DNA from: Acidobacteriaceae bacterium TAA 166
GTDB taxonomy: Bacteria > Acidobacteriota > Terriglobia > Terriglobales > Acidobacteriaceae
DNA length: 64,000 bases
Direction: 5' to 3'
Assembly: GCA_000421065.1 (NCBI GenBank)
Contig: ATWD01000001.1
Span: 3,898,001 to 3,962,000 of the forward strand
The position numbers and the translations under genes are program-made. Below, in pieces: positions 1 to 8,393 of the stretch (position 1 is its first letter; every line of letters starts with the position of its first letter). A model generated the notes under the pieces. The model saw only the letters and a program-made list of their open reading frames with translations. It ran no database searches and was not told the DNA's origin.

Positions 1-951
1 AAGCGGGGATGGACCGCCATCCAGGCCGCCTTCGTCACCGAATCAGGCGGCCAGACTGCTTTGAAAGGTACGGTCAAGGTCGGCGGGCTCGGGGGAACTC
101 CCTATCGCTCCGGAACCTTCGACTACTACATCAACGAGAAGACAATCGTGAACGACCCCAAGGGGGTGGGCGCGTTCCTGCTGGCGGGCTCGGAGATTGC
201 GCAGACCGCGACCGAGTCCCTCGGCCAGGGCAAGACGGTGCTGGTCGATGCCTGGTTCAACTCGCAGACGCGGAAGAACGCCGCCGGCCAGACCGAGCTC
301 TTCCACTACAAATGGGACGATGAGTCGAACTCCGGCTTCGCCTTCCTGGGCCGCGCCTTTCAGCGCTTCGGCGTCCGCCTGGCTACGCTCAAGACCGCGC
401 CTACGGTCGCCGGTCTCTCGAAGGCCCAGATCTATATCATGGCCTCGCCCGACATCCCGGCCAAGAATCCGCACCCTAATTACATGGACCAGCCCAGCGG
501 TGAAGCCATCGATGCCTGGGTCAAGGCTGGCGGCGTGCTGATCCTCTTCCAGAACGATAAAAACAACTCGGAGTTCGACCACTTCAACACCATGAGCGAG
601 CGCTTCGGCATGCACTTCAACGCAGTGCTGCGCAACACGGTCGACAACAACAACTGGCCGCAGGGAACCATCATGATTCCCAAGGGAACCGGCGTCTTCG
701 CCTATCCGCACCAGGCGTATCTGAAGGAGATCTCGACCATCACCCTCTCGGGCCCTGCGAAGTCTATTCTGACCGACAAGGGCGACGTTCTGCTGGCGGT
801 GGCAAAGGTGGGGAAGGGAACTGTCTTCGCCATCACCGACCCGTGGATCTACAACGAGTACGTCGACCGCCGCAATAAGCTTCCGCTCGAGTTCGACGGC
901 TTCGACGCCTCGATCGACCTGGCGGGATGGGCGGTGCGGCAGGCGAGGTGA
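1..951 (+). CDS. C-terminal part of a GH88/GH105-type unsaturated glucuronyl/rhamnogalacturonyl hydrolase (5' end outside window)
   Basis: The frame is open from base 1, so the true start lies left of the window and about 316 residues are visible. The visible part is not the catalytic (alpha/alpha)6 barrel. It resembles the amidotransferase-like/IFT52-like C-terminal extension seen on GH88-family proteins of Acidobacteriota and Bacteroidetes: KTVLVDAWFN, then FHYKWDDESNSGFAFLG, then EAIDAWVKAGGVLILFQND and a final KGTVFAITDPWIYNEY. Such proteins act on pectin or ulvan-type oligosaccharides in the periplasm. The family call comes from memory of this C-terminal block, so the enzyme class is an inference. 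The stop at 949-951 is followed at once by a fragment of the dispersed palindromic repeat. Confidence 0.55.
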   Translation, partial: KRGWTAIQAAFVTESGGQTALKGTVKVGGLGGTPYRSGTFDYYINEKTIVNDPKGVGAFLLAGSEIAQTATESLGQGKTVLVDAWFNSQTRKNAAGQTELFHYKWDDESNSGFAFLGRAFQRFGVRLATLKTAPTVAGLSKAQIYIMASPDIPAKNPHPNYMDQPSGEAIDAWVKAGGVLILFQNDKNNSEFDHFNTMSERFGMHFNAVLRNTVDNNNWPQGTIMIPKGTGVFAYPHQAYLKEISTITLSGPAKSILTDKGDVLLAVAKVGKGTVFAITDPWIYNEYVDRRNKLPLEFDGFDASIDLAGWAVRQAR

Positions 952-952
952 A

Positions 953-981
953 GATGGCCTGCGGGCCCGCGCGGCAGCGCC
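953..981. repeat. Fragment of dispersed palindromic intergenic repeat
   Basis: A short GC-rich remnant joins the two outer-arm types of the repeat family (GGCCTGC and GGGCCCGCGCGGCAGCGC). It lies between the convergent ends of the hydrolase gene and pncB, where a terminator would be expected. Confidence 0.7.
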
Positions 982-987
982 CGGCCT

Positions 988-2292
988 CTACACCACCACC
1001 TCGGCCCCCATCACCTCCGCCGTCCCGAAGACTCTCCGGTAGCGCTCGATCTCCTCGTCCGGCCCCGTAGCCTTGTGGGCGTTGTCGCTCAGCTTCACCG
1101 CAGGGCGTCCTTCGACGCTCACCAGCTTGCACACCAGGCTCATGGGCTCGAAGTCGTGCTCGCCGCGCGGGTGGCAACCGCGGAAGTCGTTGGTCAGCAG
1201 CGTTCCCCATCCTGCGCTGAAACGAATGCGGTCCTTGAAATACTTGTCGAGGGTCAGAATCTCGTCGACGTCGAGGCCGTCGGAGGCGATGAAGCGCTTG
1301 CGCCGTGCGTCGCGGCCCCGGCTCATTAGCCAGGCGATGTACTCGTCGCCCGCGACGAACGGGTCCTTCGAGTCGCATCTCTGTCCGGTCCAGTCCGCCA
1401 CCCAGTCCGGCGCGCCCTCGAGGAACTGCGTCGTTCCAAACGTATCCGGCAGAAGGATCAGAAGCTCGCCGCCGTAGCTCTTCTGCCACAGATCGAGCAC
1501 GCGGTACTGCGCCTGCTGCAGCTCCTCGTCGGTGTTGGCCAGGGCCGCCAACGCCATCGGAAGCTCGTGGGCGTTGGTGCCCATGGCCTCCAGGTTGTGC
1601 TTGTAGGCGAGATAGGTGTTTGAGGTTCCCGAGAGGCTCTGCCCGATTCCCGCGCGCATCGCCATTACAACGTACTCCTGCCAGAGGAAGGAGTGCCTCC
1701 GCCGTGTGCCGAACTCCGAGATCCGAACCTCCGGAACGTGGCGCAGCCGCTCGATCTTCTCCCACAGCCGCGTCTTGGCGCGGGCGTAGAGGATGTCGAG
1801 CTCGAGCTCGCTCAGCCGGGCAAGGGCAGATCGGGTCTTCATCTCGCTCAGCAGGGCTACGCCGTAGATCTCCCACATCGTCACCTCGGTCCACAGGCCG
1901 GCGAAGCGCAGCACGATCTGGCCGTCTTCTTCGGTGACCTCGTAGTCCGAGAGCCGGAAGTCGCGCTCCAGCCACTCCAGAAAGGCGGGCTCGAAGATGG
2001 TGCGGGTGCCGTAGAAGGTGTTGCCGGCCAGCCAGATCAGCTCGCTCTTGCGGAAGCGCAGGTTGCGGACGTGCTCCATCTGGTCGCGCAGGGCGTCGGC
2101 GGAGATATGCTCGGCCAGCCGAACTGCCGTCGTCCGGTTTAACGTCTCCGAGGTCACGTGGACGAGGGGGAAGTTCTTCCAGATGAACTGCAGCATCAGC
2201 AGCTTGTAGAAGTCGGTGTCCAGCAGCGATCGGACGATGGGGTCGAGCTTCCAGTTATGGTTGTGGGCCCGCTCAGCCAGGTTGACGTTCAT
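988..2292 (-). CDS. pncB: Nicotinate phosphoribosyltransferase
   Basis: This enzyme makes nicotinate mononucleotide from nicotinic acid, PRPP and ATP in the Preiss-Handler NAD salvage route (cytosol). It has 434 residues, close to E. coli PncB. The N-terminal LLDTDFYKLLMLQ (residues 23-35) is the family signature. FGTRRRHS (194-201) is the phosphate-binding strand. GTNAHE places His242 where the autophosphorylated histidine sits. The ATG at 2292 was chosen over an in-frame TTG at 2328 because the TTG has a G-run directly abutting it with no spacing, whereas the ATG start begins at the conserved N-terminus. It is transcribed alone, convergent with the hydrolase on its left. Confidence 0.9.
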   Translation of the reverse strand: MNVNLAERAHNHNWKLDPIVRSLLDTDFYKLLMLQFIWKNFPLVHVTSETLNRTTAVRLAEHISADALRDQMEHVRNLRFRKSELIWLAGNTFYGTRTIFEPAFLEWLERDFRLSDYEVTEEDGQIVLRFAGLWTEVTMWEIYGVALLSEMKTRSALARLSELELDILYARAKTRLWEKIERLRHVPEVRISEFGTRRRHSFLWQEYVVMAMRAGIGQSLSGTSNTYLAYKHNLEAMGTNAHELPMALAALANTDEELQQAQYRVLDLWQKSYGGELLILLPDTFGTTQFLEGAPDWVADWTGQRCDSKDPFVAGDEYIAWLMSRGRDARRKRFIASDGLDVDEILTLDKYFKDRIRFSAGWGTLLTNDFRGCHPRGEHDFEPMSLVCKLVSVEGRPAVKLSDNAHKATGPDEEIERYRRVFGTAEVMGAEVVV

Positions 2293-2346
2293 AGGCTCAA
2301 GTCTCGCCCTTTCTTCATCCGGCGGCAATCCCCCTATTTAAAGATC

Positions 2347-2535
2347 AGCGCTGCCGCGCGGGCCCACTGCGCGTGGGGCGGTCACTTCGTGACGCGTATT
2401 TGCCCTTCGGGGGTTGGGCTCCCGCTGGTCGCTTGCGAAGATGTTTGCGCCGAACCGAAGGGAGGCCCGTGCCGAAGGCGGTATACGTGTCACGAAGTGA
2501 CCGCACTACGCGTAGTGGGCCCGCGCGGCAGCGCT
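2347..2535. repeat. Dispersed palindromic intergenic repeat, full copy
   Basis: This is a roughly 189 bp imperfect palindrome. The left arm runs CGCTGCCGCGCGGGCCC then GGTCACTTCGTGACGCG, and the right arm carries the complement in reverse order (GTGTCACGAAGTGACC, GGGCCCGCGCGGCAGCG). The core contains CTCCCGCTGGTCG. It occupies most of the 311-base gap between divergently transcribed pncB and the deoxyhypusine-synthase-like gene, so this copy is not a terminator in either direction. Confidence 0.9.
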
Positions 2536-2603
2536 ACGCAACTAAAAATTCATCAAAAAACCGCGTCAACTGCGAGTTTCAACTTGGTATCCTATACAGC
2601 GAC

Positions 2604-3671
2604 ATGCCTACGAAAAAAGAACTCCTCACCCAGCGCATCCAGCACATCGACATCAAGCAGCACAACGTCGTTGCCCTCGTCGATGCCATGAACACGATGG
2701 CGTTCAGCTCGCGCGACACCGCCCGCGCCGCCTCGATCTACGAGATGATGGTTCGCGACACCGACTGCGGCGTCATTCTGTGCCTCGCCGGATCGCTGAT
2801 CTCGGCCGGCCTGCAGAAGGTCATCATCGATCTGGTGCGCAACAACATGGTCGATGCCATCGTCTCGACCGGCGCCAACATCGTCGATCAGGACTTCTTC
2901 GAAGCCCTCGGCTACTACCACTACCTCGCCGGCGACGAGTTCAAGTACGGCCACGAGGACGGCATCCTGCGCGAGCTGATGATCGACCGCATCTACGACA
3001 CCTTCATCGACGAGGAAGAGCTGCGCGAGTGTGACGAAGTTACCCATCAGATCACCAACTCGCTCGAGCCCCGCGCCTACAGCTCGCGTGAGTTCATCCG
3101 CGAAATGGGCGCCTACTTGGCGAAGAACGGCAAGACCCCTGCCGCCGGCGGCAAGGACTCCATCGTCTTGGCCTGCTACGAGAAGAACGTGCCGATCTTC
3201 TGCCCCGCCTTCTCGGACTGCTCGGCCGGCTTCGGCCTGGTGGCCCACCAGCACGAGCGCCAGGGCCAGCCCACGGTCGCCATCGACTCGGGCAAGGACT
3301 TCTACGAGATCACCCAGCTGAAGATCGCCAACCCCACCACCGGCCTGCTGATGATCGGCGGCGGAGTTCCTAAGAACTTCGCCCAGGACATCGTGGTCGC
3401 CGCCGACATCCTCGGCGTCGAGGCCTCGATGCATAAGTATGCCATCCAGATCACCGTGGCCGACTCCCGTGATGGTGCCCTCTCGGGTTCCACGCTGAAG
3501 GAAGCCTCGAGCTGGGGCAAGGTCGACACCACCTACGAGCAGATGGTCTTCGCCGAGGCCACCATGGCCTTCCCGCTTATCGCCGGCTACGCCTATCACA
3601 AGAACGCCCAAGCCGCCCGCCAAGGCAAGAACTGGTCCTCGATTCTGGACCGGGTTGCAGTCACCGCCTAA
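2604..3671 (+). CDS. Deoxyhypusine synthase-family protein
   Basis: The protein has 355 residues and matches the deoxyhypusine synthase fold along its length. NAD-site segments are STGANIVDQD (88-97) and GGGVPKNF (252-259), and SSWGKVDT puts Lys306 where eukaryotic DHS forms the enzyme-aminobutyl imine. Eukaryotic DHS uses NAD and spermidine to modify a lysine of eIF5A. Bacteria lack canonical eIF5A, and bacterial members are thought to act on free polyamines (homospermidine synthase-like) or on unknown targets, so the substrate here is open. The ATG at 2604 is used because upstream codons run back into the repeat. A strong terminator follows. Confidence 0.85.
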   Translation: MPTKKELLTQRIQHIDIKQHNVVALVDAMNTMAFSSRDTARAASIYEMMVRDTDCGVILCLAGSLISAGLQKVIIDLVRNNMVDAIVSTGANIVDQDFFEALGYYHYLAGDEFKYGHEDGILRELMIDRIYDTFIDEEELRECDEVTHQITNSLEPRAYSSREFIREMGAYLAKNGKTPAAGGKDSIVLACYEKNVPIFCPAFSDCSAGFGLVAHQHERQGQPTVAIDSGKDFYEITQLKIANPTTGLLMIGGGVPKNFAQDIVVAADILGVEASMHKYAIQITVADSRDGALSGSTLKEASSWGKVDTTYEQMVFAEATMAFPLIAGYAYHKNAQAARQGKNWSSILDRVAVTA

Positions 3672-3682
3672 ATCAGCTTTGA

Positions 3683-3735
3683 GGGTTACCGGGCCGGCTC
3701 AGTCCAAGGCCCGGTGACCCGGCCTTTCTCCTTTC
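3683..3735 (+). terminator. Rho-independent terminator after the deoxyhypusine synthase-like gene
   Basis: A 13-base stem (GGGTTACCGGGCC at 3683-3695 pairing with GGCCCGGTGACCC at 3708-3720, one G-U pair) with a 12-base loop is followed by a pyrimidine-rich tract (cctttctcctttc). It begins 11 bases after the stop codon. Confidence 0.8.
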
Positions 3736-4071
3736 TTCCGCCCTGCCCCGCAACACATTGGATTCCCATAATTCCCATTTTGGGATGCAAAGGTTGATGA
3801 GTTTGACTCTCCCTGGGCTCCAGTCTGCAATTCTTTCCTTGAAAGATGCATTTTGTTGCAATATCAATTCCACATGCGGAGCGGGGACCATAATGCTTAA
3901 AAAATAATGTTCTCTTCGCCCCCGCATAGGTTACTTTTGTTACATGTTGCTTGGAATTCGGATTTGTTTAAGTCGTGAATAAGATGAGTTGGCCTCGTTT
4001 TGTTGGGCTTTGCGCAGGTTGGGATTACCTCTCTCGACCCAATGGCGACGTTACTTAAGGGTCCGTTCAGC
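3736..4071. other. Non-coding gap upstream of the hybrid kinase
   Basis: About 335 bases, noticeably AT-richer than the flanking genes. Short minus-strand frames exist but show no coding character. It most likely holds the kinase promoter, but no convincing -35/-10 pair was found. Confidence 0.5.
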
Positions 4072-5778
4072 ATGCATCTGCTCTCGGTACTAGGATTTTT
4101 TTTACTGCTCCCCGTCTCTGTCATTCTTCTGGCGGCATTTTTGCGCTCACAGAAGAAAGGGCAGGAGCTTGGTCGCCAGTTGAGTCAGGCCCGGGAGCAG
4201 CAATATCAGGACAAGCGGCAGCTCTCGGAGCGCTCGCAGCTTGACACCCTTAAAGACGAGTTCATCTCCACGGTCTCACACGAGCTCCGCACCCCTTTGA
4301 CCAGCATTCGCGGTGCGCTCGGCCTTCTGGCGTCGGGCACCATCGGGGAGCTCGATCCCCGCGCCCTCAATCTCCTTCGCATCGCCACCAACAATACGGA
4401 CCGCCTGATCCGTCTGATCAACGACATTCTTGACCTCGAGCGGATGGAGTCCGGGCGGGCTCCCTTACAGATTCGCCGCTGCTCGCTGCACGATCTCTGC
4501 CAGCAGGCGATCGAGACCATGATCCCGATGGCCGAATCGCACACGGTCCATCTGGAGATGGTTCCTTATACCGGAGCGAATAGTGCGACCGATCTTTTGT
4601 TCTTCGATGGCGACTCGGACCGGGTTCTCCAGGTTCTGACCAATCTCTTGTCGAACGCGATCAAATTCTCTCCCTCGGCCTCGACGGTCCGGATTCAGAC
4701 GGATGCGACCTCCGATTCGATCTTGGTTAAGGTGATCGATGAGGGGAGAGGAATTCCCGTCGATAAGCTGGACTCGATCTTCGACCGTTTCCATCAGGTG
4801 GAGCACGACGACGCCCGGCAGCGTGGAGGCACCGGCCTGGGCCTCTCGATCTGCCGCAGCATCGTGCAGCAGCATAGCGGCTCCATCTGGGCCCAGCGCA
4901 ACCTGATTAAGGGGACGACTTTCTTCGTCATGCTGCCTCGAACCGCCCGCGCCAGCGATCTGTCCACGACGCCAGTTCCTCCTCTTGTCGCGCCGGTCGA
5001 GGGAGCGATCCTGGTCTGCGATGATGACCCGGGAATTCGGACGGTGGTGAAGGAGCATCTGAGCCGCCAGGGCTACGTCGTGCTCGAGGCCTCCTCGGGA
5101 GAGGAGGCGCTCAGGCTGGCGAGCGAGGGTCCGGTCGAGGCCATCCTGCTGGATCTCTACATGCCCGGGCTGAGTGGATGGGAGACCCTGCAGCGGCTGC
5201 GCAACCATCCCGCGACCTCGCACATTCCGGTGGTGATCCTGAGCGTTCTCTCCTCCTCGCTGCGGCCGCAGCTGACGGGCGATGCCCAGGGATGGGTGCA
5301 GAAGCCGTTCAACGAAGGTCTTCTCTTTGCCGAGCTGGCGCGTGTCCTTCACCACGGAGAAGGGCCGGCGCAGGTGCTTCTGGTGGAGGACGACGACGAC
5401 CTGGCCAGCGTCCTGATCGCGAACTTCCATGATGCTTTCGTCCACATCGATCATGCCTCCACACGCCAGCAGGCGATTCGGTACTGTGTCGGCCGTCGGC
5501 CGGATCTGGTGATTCTGGACATCGCTCTGCCCGATGGCGATGGCTTCTCCTTTGTGGAGTGGCTGCGTCAGCAGCCGCCCCTGCGCAGTCTTCCGCTGGT
5601 TGTCTACTCCGGCCGCGAGCTTACGGACAAGGAGATGGAGAAGCTCAGGCTGGGTCCGACCGAGTTTTTGATCAAGGCCAAGGTTCAGCCGCAGCAGGTC
5701 GAGACCCTGGTGCTCTCCATGGTGAAGCGGCTGCGCTCCAGGCATTCGGACCTGATCTCGTCGGGGCCAGCTGCCTGA
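4072..5778 (+). CDS. Membrane-anchored hybrid histidine kinase (HisKA-HATPase-REC-REC)
   Basis: Signal-transducing kinase, 568 residues from the ATG at 4072. An AAGGG lies about 10 bases before that ATG, and the hydrophobic segment starts right there. ATG 4042 and TTG 4000 are alternatives. One membrane segment (residues 2-24) leads into a short coiled linker, with no recognisable sensor domain. The HisKA H-box SHELRTPL carries His70, the N-box is NLLSNAIKF (about 191-199), and the ATP lid is GGTGLGLS (252-259). Two receiver domains follow with phospho-acceptor Asp near 361 (LLDLYMP) and 483 (VILDIALPDGDG). A stand-alone REC and an Hpt gene lie directly downstream, so a multistep phosphorelay is inferred. 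Confidence 0.88.
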   Translation: MHLLSVLGFFLLLPVSVILLAAFLRSQKKGQELGRQLSQAREQQYQDKRQLSERSQLDTLKDEFISTVSHELRTPLTSIRGALGLLASGTIGELDPRALNLLRIATNNTDRLIRLINDILDLERMESGRAPLQIRRCSLHDLCQQAIETMIPMAESHTVHLEMVPYTGANSATDLLFFDGDSDRVLQVLTNLLSNAIKFSPSASTVRIQTDATSDSILVKVIDEGRGIPVDKLDSIFDRFHQVEHDDARQRGGTGLGLSICRSIVQQHSGSIWAQRNLIKGTTFFVMLPRTARASDLSTTPVPPLVAPVEGAILVCDDDPGIRTVVKEHLSRQGYVVLEASSGEEALRLASEGPVEAILLDLYMPGLSGWETLQRLRNHPATSHIPVVILSVLSSSLRPQLTGDAQGWVQKPFNEGLLFAELARVLHHGEGPAQVLLVEDDDDLASVLIANFHDAFVHIDHASTRQQAIRYCVGRRPDLVILDIALPDGDGFSFVEWLRQQPPLRSLPLVVYSGRELTDKEMEKLRLGPTEFLIKAKVQPQQVETLVLSMVKRLRSRHSDLISSGPAA

Positions 5779-5847
5779 TTGAAACTGCATGAAGAGCCAC
5801 GAAGAAGAGATATCCCCGGGGGCCGGCAGGAGAAGGAAGAGACGTCC

Positions 5848-6249
5848 ATGCGCCGAATTTTAATTATCGACGACGAAGACGACATTCGGGAGGTTGCTTC
5901 CTTATCGTTGGAGGCCACGGCCGGCTGGCAGGTCCTGACCGCGAGCTCTGGAGCGCAGGGAATGGAGATTGCAGCCGTCGAGCAGCCGGACGCGATCCTG
6001 ATGGACGTGATGATGCCGGGCGTCGATGGTCCCACGGTCTTCCGCCAGATGCAGCAGAACCCCGCTATCGCCAGCATCCCGGTGATCCTGCTGACGGCGA
6101 AGGTGCAGGGGGTGGATAAGCGCAGATTCGCCGATCTTGGCGTGGCCGCGGTCTTCTTCAAGCCCTTCGATCCTCTCACGCTGGCAGAACAGATTGCTTC
6201 GGCGCTTCAGTGGGAATCGTCGTCCTCTTCTTCTTCGTCCAGAGGATGA
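5848..6249 (+). CDS. Single-domain response regulator (REC only)
   Basis: A 133-residue CheY-like receiver with no output domain. IIDDEDD supplies the acidic pocket, Asp53 (LMDVMMPG) is the phospho-acceptor, Thr83 and Lys105 (FFKPF) complete the site, and the C-terminus ends in a run of serines. ATG 5848 follows the ribosome-binding sequence AGAAGGAAGAG. It sits 69 bases after the hybrid kinase and 150 before the Hpt gene, so it could shuttle phosphate between them or act on a diffusible partner. The specific output is unknown. Confidence 0.88.
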   Translation: MRRILIIDDEDDIREVASLSLEATAGWQVLTASSGAQGMEIAAVEQPDAILMDVMMPGVDGPTVFRQMQQNPAIASIPVILLTAKVQGVDKRRFADLGVAAVFFKPFDPLTLAEQIASALQWESSSSSSSSRG

Positions 6250-6398
6250 CCTAAAGGTAACCGAAAGATCGAAACTACTGCGTCGTTGACGTGGAGCCCG
6301 TTCCGATATTGAATTTAGCTGTAAAAGCTATTCACTCGCATGAATGGGAACGGCGCCTGGCCGGTGTCGTCAATATCGAGCGGAAGTCAGAGCCCCCA

Positions 6399-6737
6399 AT
6401 GAACCCAACCACGCATCCCGAGACCGAGATTAACGAGCTCCTCGGAGAGCTCTGGCAACGCTATCTTCCATCGACGCAGGAACGGCTCGAGGTTCTGGCG
6501 CAAGCGGTCCGGATCTGCGGCGAGGGGAATTTAGATGAGGCCGCCCGGGCCGAGGCCCAGGCCGCCGCCCATAAACTCTCCGGGAACCTGGGGATGTTCG
6601 GCCACAAGGAAGCCGGTGAGGTGGCTGGTTCCATGGAGCACATCTTTATAGAGTTCTCCCAGGACAAGGCGGCTCGGCTGGACGGATTGATGCAGCGGCT
6701 CTGCGCTCTACTCGAGCCTCATCTTCTACCCCGCTGA
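6399..6737 (+). CDS. Hpt-domain phosphotransfer protein
   Basis: A 112-residue helical protein with the Hpt signature AHKLSGNLGMFG; His58 is the expected phosphorylation site. Hpt proteins pass phosphate between receiver domains, so this completes the kinase-REC-REC/REC/Hpt set encoded just upstream. ATG 6399 was preferred because GGAAG lies about 12 bases upstream. A longer in-frame start at 6291 would add residues with no family resemblance. Confidence 0.8.
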   Translation: MNPTTHPETEINELLGELWQRYLPSTQERLEVLAQAVRICGEGNLDEAARAEAQAAAHKLSGNLGMFGHKEAGEVAGSMEHIFIEFSQDKAARLDGLMQRLCALLEPHLLPR

Positions 6738-6810
6738 GGGAGCTCTCTTTCATTCAAATCTCTACTGGCGTTGACATGCCAGACGTTTCCCGGCAGATAT
6801 ACTCGGTCTC

Positions 6811-7749
6811 ATGTCCCGTTTTGCTCGCGCGCTTCGTTTCGCTGTGGCCCTGGCTCTGGTTCCCTCGATGATGGTCCAGCCGTCCTATGCGTGGGGTCAC
6901 TACGGCCACGAGATGATTAATCGTCTCGCGATTCAGTATCTGCCCAAGGATGTTCCTGCCTTCCTCCGCAACGGCCATGCAATGGATACAGTGGAGTACC
7001 TCGGGCCCGAGCCCGACCGCTGGCGCAACCGCGCCGAGCCGGAGCTGGGGGACGCGCAGGCTCCGGAGCACTTCATCGACCTCGACGAGGCGGAGCTGAT
7101 CGGCACCCTTCCGAAAAAGCGTTTTGACTATATTCAGGCTCTCGCTCAAGCGCAGCCTCGCCATCCGGAGCTCCAGCTGACCCCTGCGAAGATCGGTTTG
7201 CTCCCGTATGAGACCGAGGAGGTCTGGCAGAGGCTCAAGGTGGGGATGCGAGAGTACCGCCATCGGGTCGCAGCCGGCGAAGACACGCAGCCTGCCGAGA
7301 CCACGATCCTGTTCTACGCCGGCTGGCTGGGCCACTATGTCGCCGACGGGTCTCAGCCTCTGCACGTAACCAGCCAGTACAACGGCTGGAGCGGTCCCAA
7401 TCCGCATGGCTACACCGTCGATCACAAGATTCACGGGCTGTTCGAGTCCACCTACGTCAACGCCAACATCAAGCCCGCGGACCTTGCTTCCCTGGTTGCG
7501 GCGGCTCAGCCCAAGCTGCTCGACGACGAGTGGGACGACTTCCTGGCCTATCTTCGCCACTCCGGCAGCCTGGTCGAAAAGACCTACCAGATCGAGAAGG
7601 CCGGCGGCCTGAACGACGCCGGAAGCCCGGAGGCGAAGGCCTTCGTTGAAGAGCGGCTGGCCGCCGGAGCGATCGAGCTGCGCGACATGATCTACACCGC
7701 CTGGGTCCGCAGCGGGGATCCGGTCGAGGAGTATCACGGAGCCAACTGA
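6811..7749 (+). CDS. Secreted S1/P1-type zinc nuclease
   Basis: The predicted product has 312 residues. A signal peptide ends at SYA, which leaves Trp28 as the mature N-terminus (WGHYGHEMIN). In S1/P1 nucleases the N-terminal Trp itself ligates zinc, so this cleavage site is diagnostic. Further ligand motifs are HFIDLDE, GHYVADGSQPLH and KIHGLFE. The family cleaves single-stranded nucleic acids and 3'-nucleotides outside the cytoplasm, which suggests phosphate or nucleotide scavenging. TTGACA at 6771 and TATACT at 6798 are 21 bases apart, too far for a standard promoter. The last 16 bases overlap the convergent DUF2062 gene. Confidence 0.85.
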   Translation: MSRFARALRFAVALALVPSMMVQPSYAWGHYGHEMINRLAIQYLPKDVPAFLRNGHAMDTVEYLGPEPDRWRNRAEPELGDAQAPEHFIDLDEAELIGTLPKKRFDYIQALAQAQPRHPELQLTPAKIGLLPYETEEVWQRLKVGMREYRHRVAAGEDTQPAETTILFYAGWLGHYVADGSQPLHVTSQYNGWSGPNPHGYTVDHKIHGLFESTYVNANIKPADLASLVAAAQPKLLDDEWDDFLAYLRHSGSLVEKTYQIEKAGGLNDAGSPEAKAFVEERLAAGAIELRDMIYTAWVRSGDPVEEYHGAN

Positions 7750-8351
7750 GTTGTTCTTCCGCGCTGCTGCAGCCGCTGGGAGAGCCGCCGCAGCAGGGGA
7801 GTCAGTCCCAGCGCAAGCGGAGCGATGAGAACGGCCGTCAGCGTAGCCCACAGGATCAGTGCGTGCCACTCCCACAGCCACAGGCGGCGCATCAGCTCGA
7901 AGGGATTGCGCTTCGCCTCCTCCAGTAATCCGTGAGCGGAGAGGGGGAGCGGCGGTGCGTGAAAGAGGCGGCTGCCCAGGTGAAGAAACGGGATCAACAG
8001 CAACAGCTGCAGCGGATAGATGACGTGATTCGCAAGCTGTGATGCGGCCAGATTCAGCCGAAAGAGCATGGCGACGGCGAAGCAGAGGAGGGTGGTCGAG
8101 CCCAGCAGAGGGTTGATCCCGATCAGCAGCCCCGCCGCGATACTCCAGGCCAGCCGTTCCGGCGAGGTTCCCACCCGCAGAAGCGCAAGGAAGGGAAGCG
8201 CCAGGCGGCGATAGAGCAGGCTGCGAGGAGCGAGTAACTCCTCCGGAACCGGATCTGGGGCCGGCTCTGGAACCGGCTCGGAGCTCTTCTCCGGTCCCTT
8301 ATTCGAGCCCGGCCGGATAACTTCCTCGAGACTGCTGTTCTCGTCTTCCAC
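7734..8351 (-). CDS. DUF2062-family membrane protein
   Basis: A 205-residue membrane protein of the DUF2062 family, whose function is not established. The N-terminus is a Pro/Glu-rich cytoplasmic tail. Then comes the family motif SIAAGLLIGINPLLGSTT, hydrophobic helices (LLCFAVAMLFRLNLAASQLANHV... LLLLIPFLHLG) and a C-terminal helix. The GTG at 8351 is taken as start because upstream sequence on this strand is antisense to the acyltransferase gene. The ribosome-binding site is weak, so the start is uncertain by a few codons. It is divergent from the acyltransferase with only 42 bases between starts, and its 3' end overlaps the nuclease gene. Confidence 0.7.
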   Translation of the reverse strand: MEDENSSLEEVIRPGSNKGPEKSSEPVPEPAPDPVPEELLAPRSLLYRRLALPFLALLRVGTSPERLAWSIAAGLLIGINPLLGSTTLLCFAVAMLFRLNLAASQLANHVIYPLQLLLLIPFLHLGSRLFHAPPLPLSAHGLLEEAKRNPFELMRRLWLWEWHALILWATLTAVLIAPLALGLTPLLRRLSQRLQQRGRTTQLAP

Positions 8352-8393
8352 GGCTCTCAGGATAGACTGCGCACAGAGGAGTTTGGGGGGCGG

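Noticed and set aside
3673..4124. Two short minus-strand frames downstream of the deoxyhypusine synthase-like gene
   Set aside because: One covers the terminator hairpin, the other overlaps the kinase start; no start signals and no coding character.
6771..6803. TTGACA and TATACT upstream of the S1/P1 nuclease as a sigma-70 promoter
   Set aside because: The spacer is 21 bases, outside the usual 16-19, and the -10 would lie only 8 bases before the start codon.
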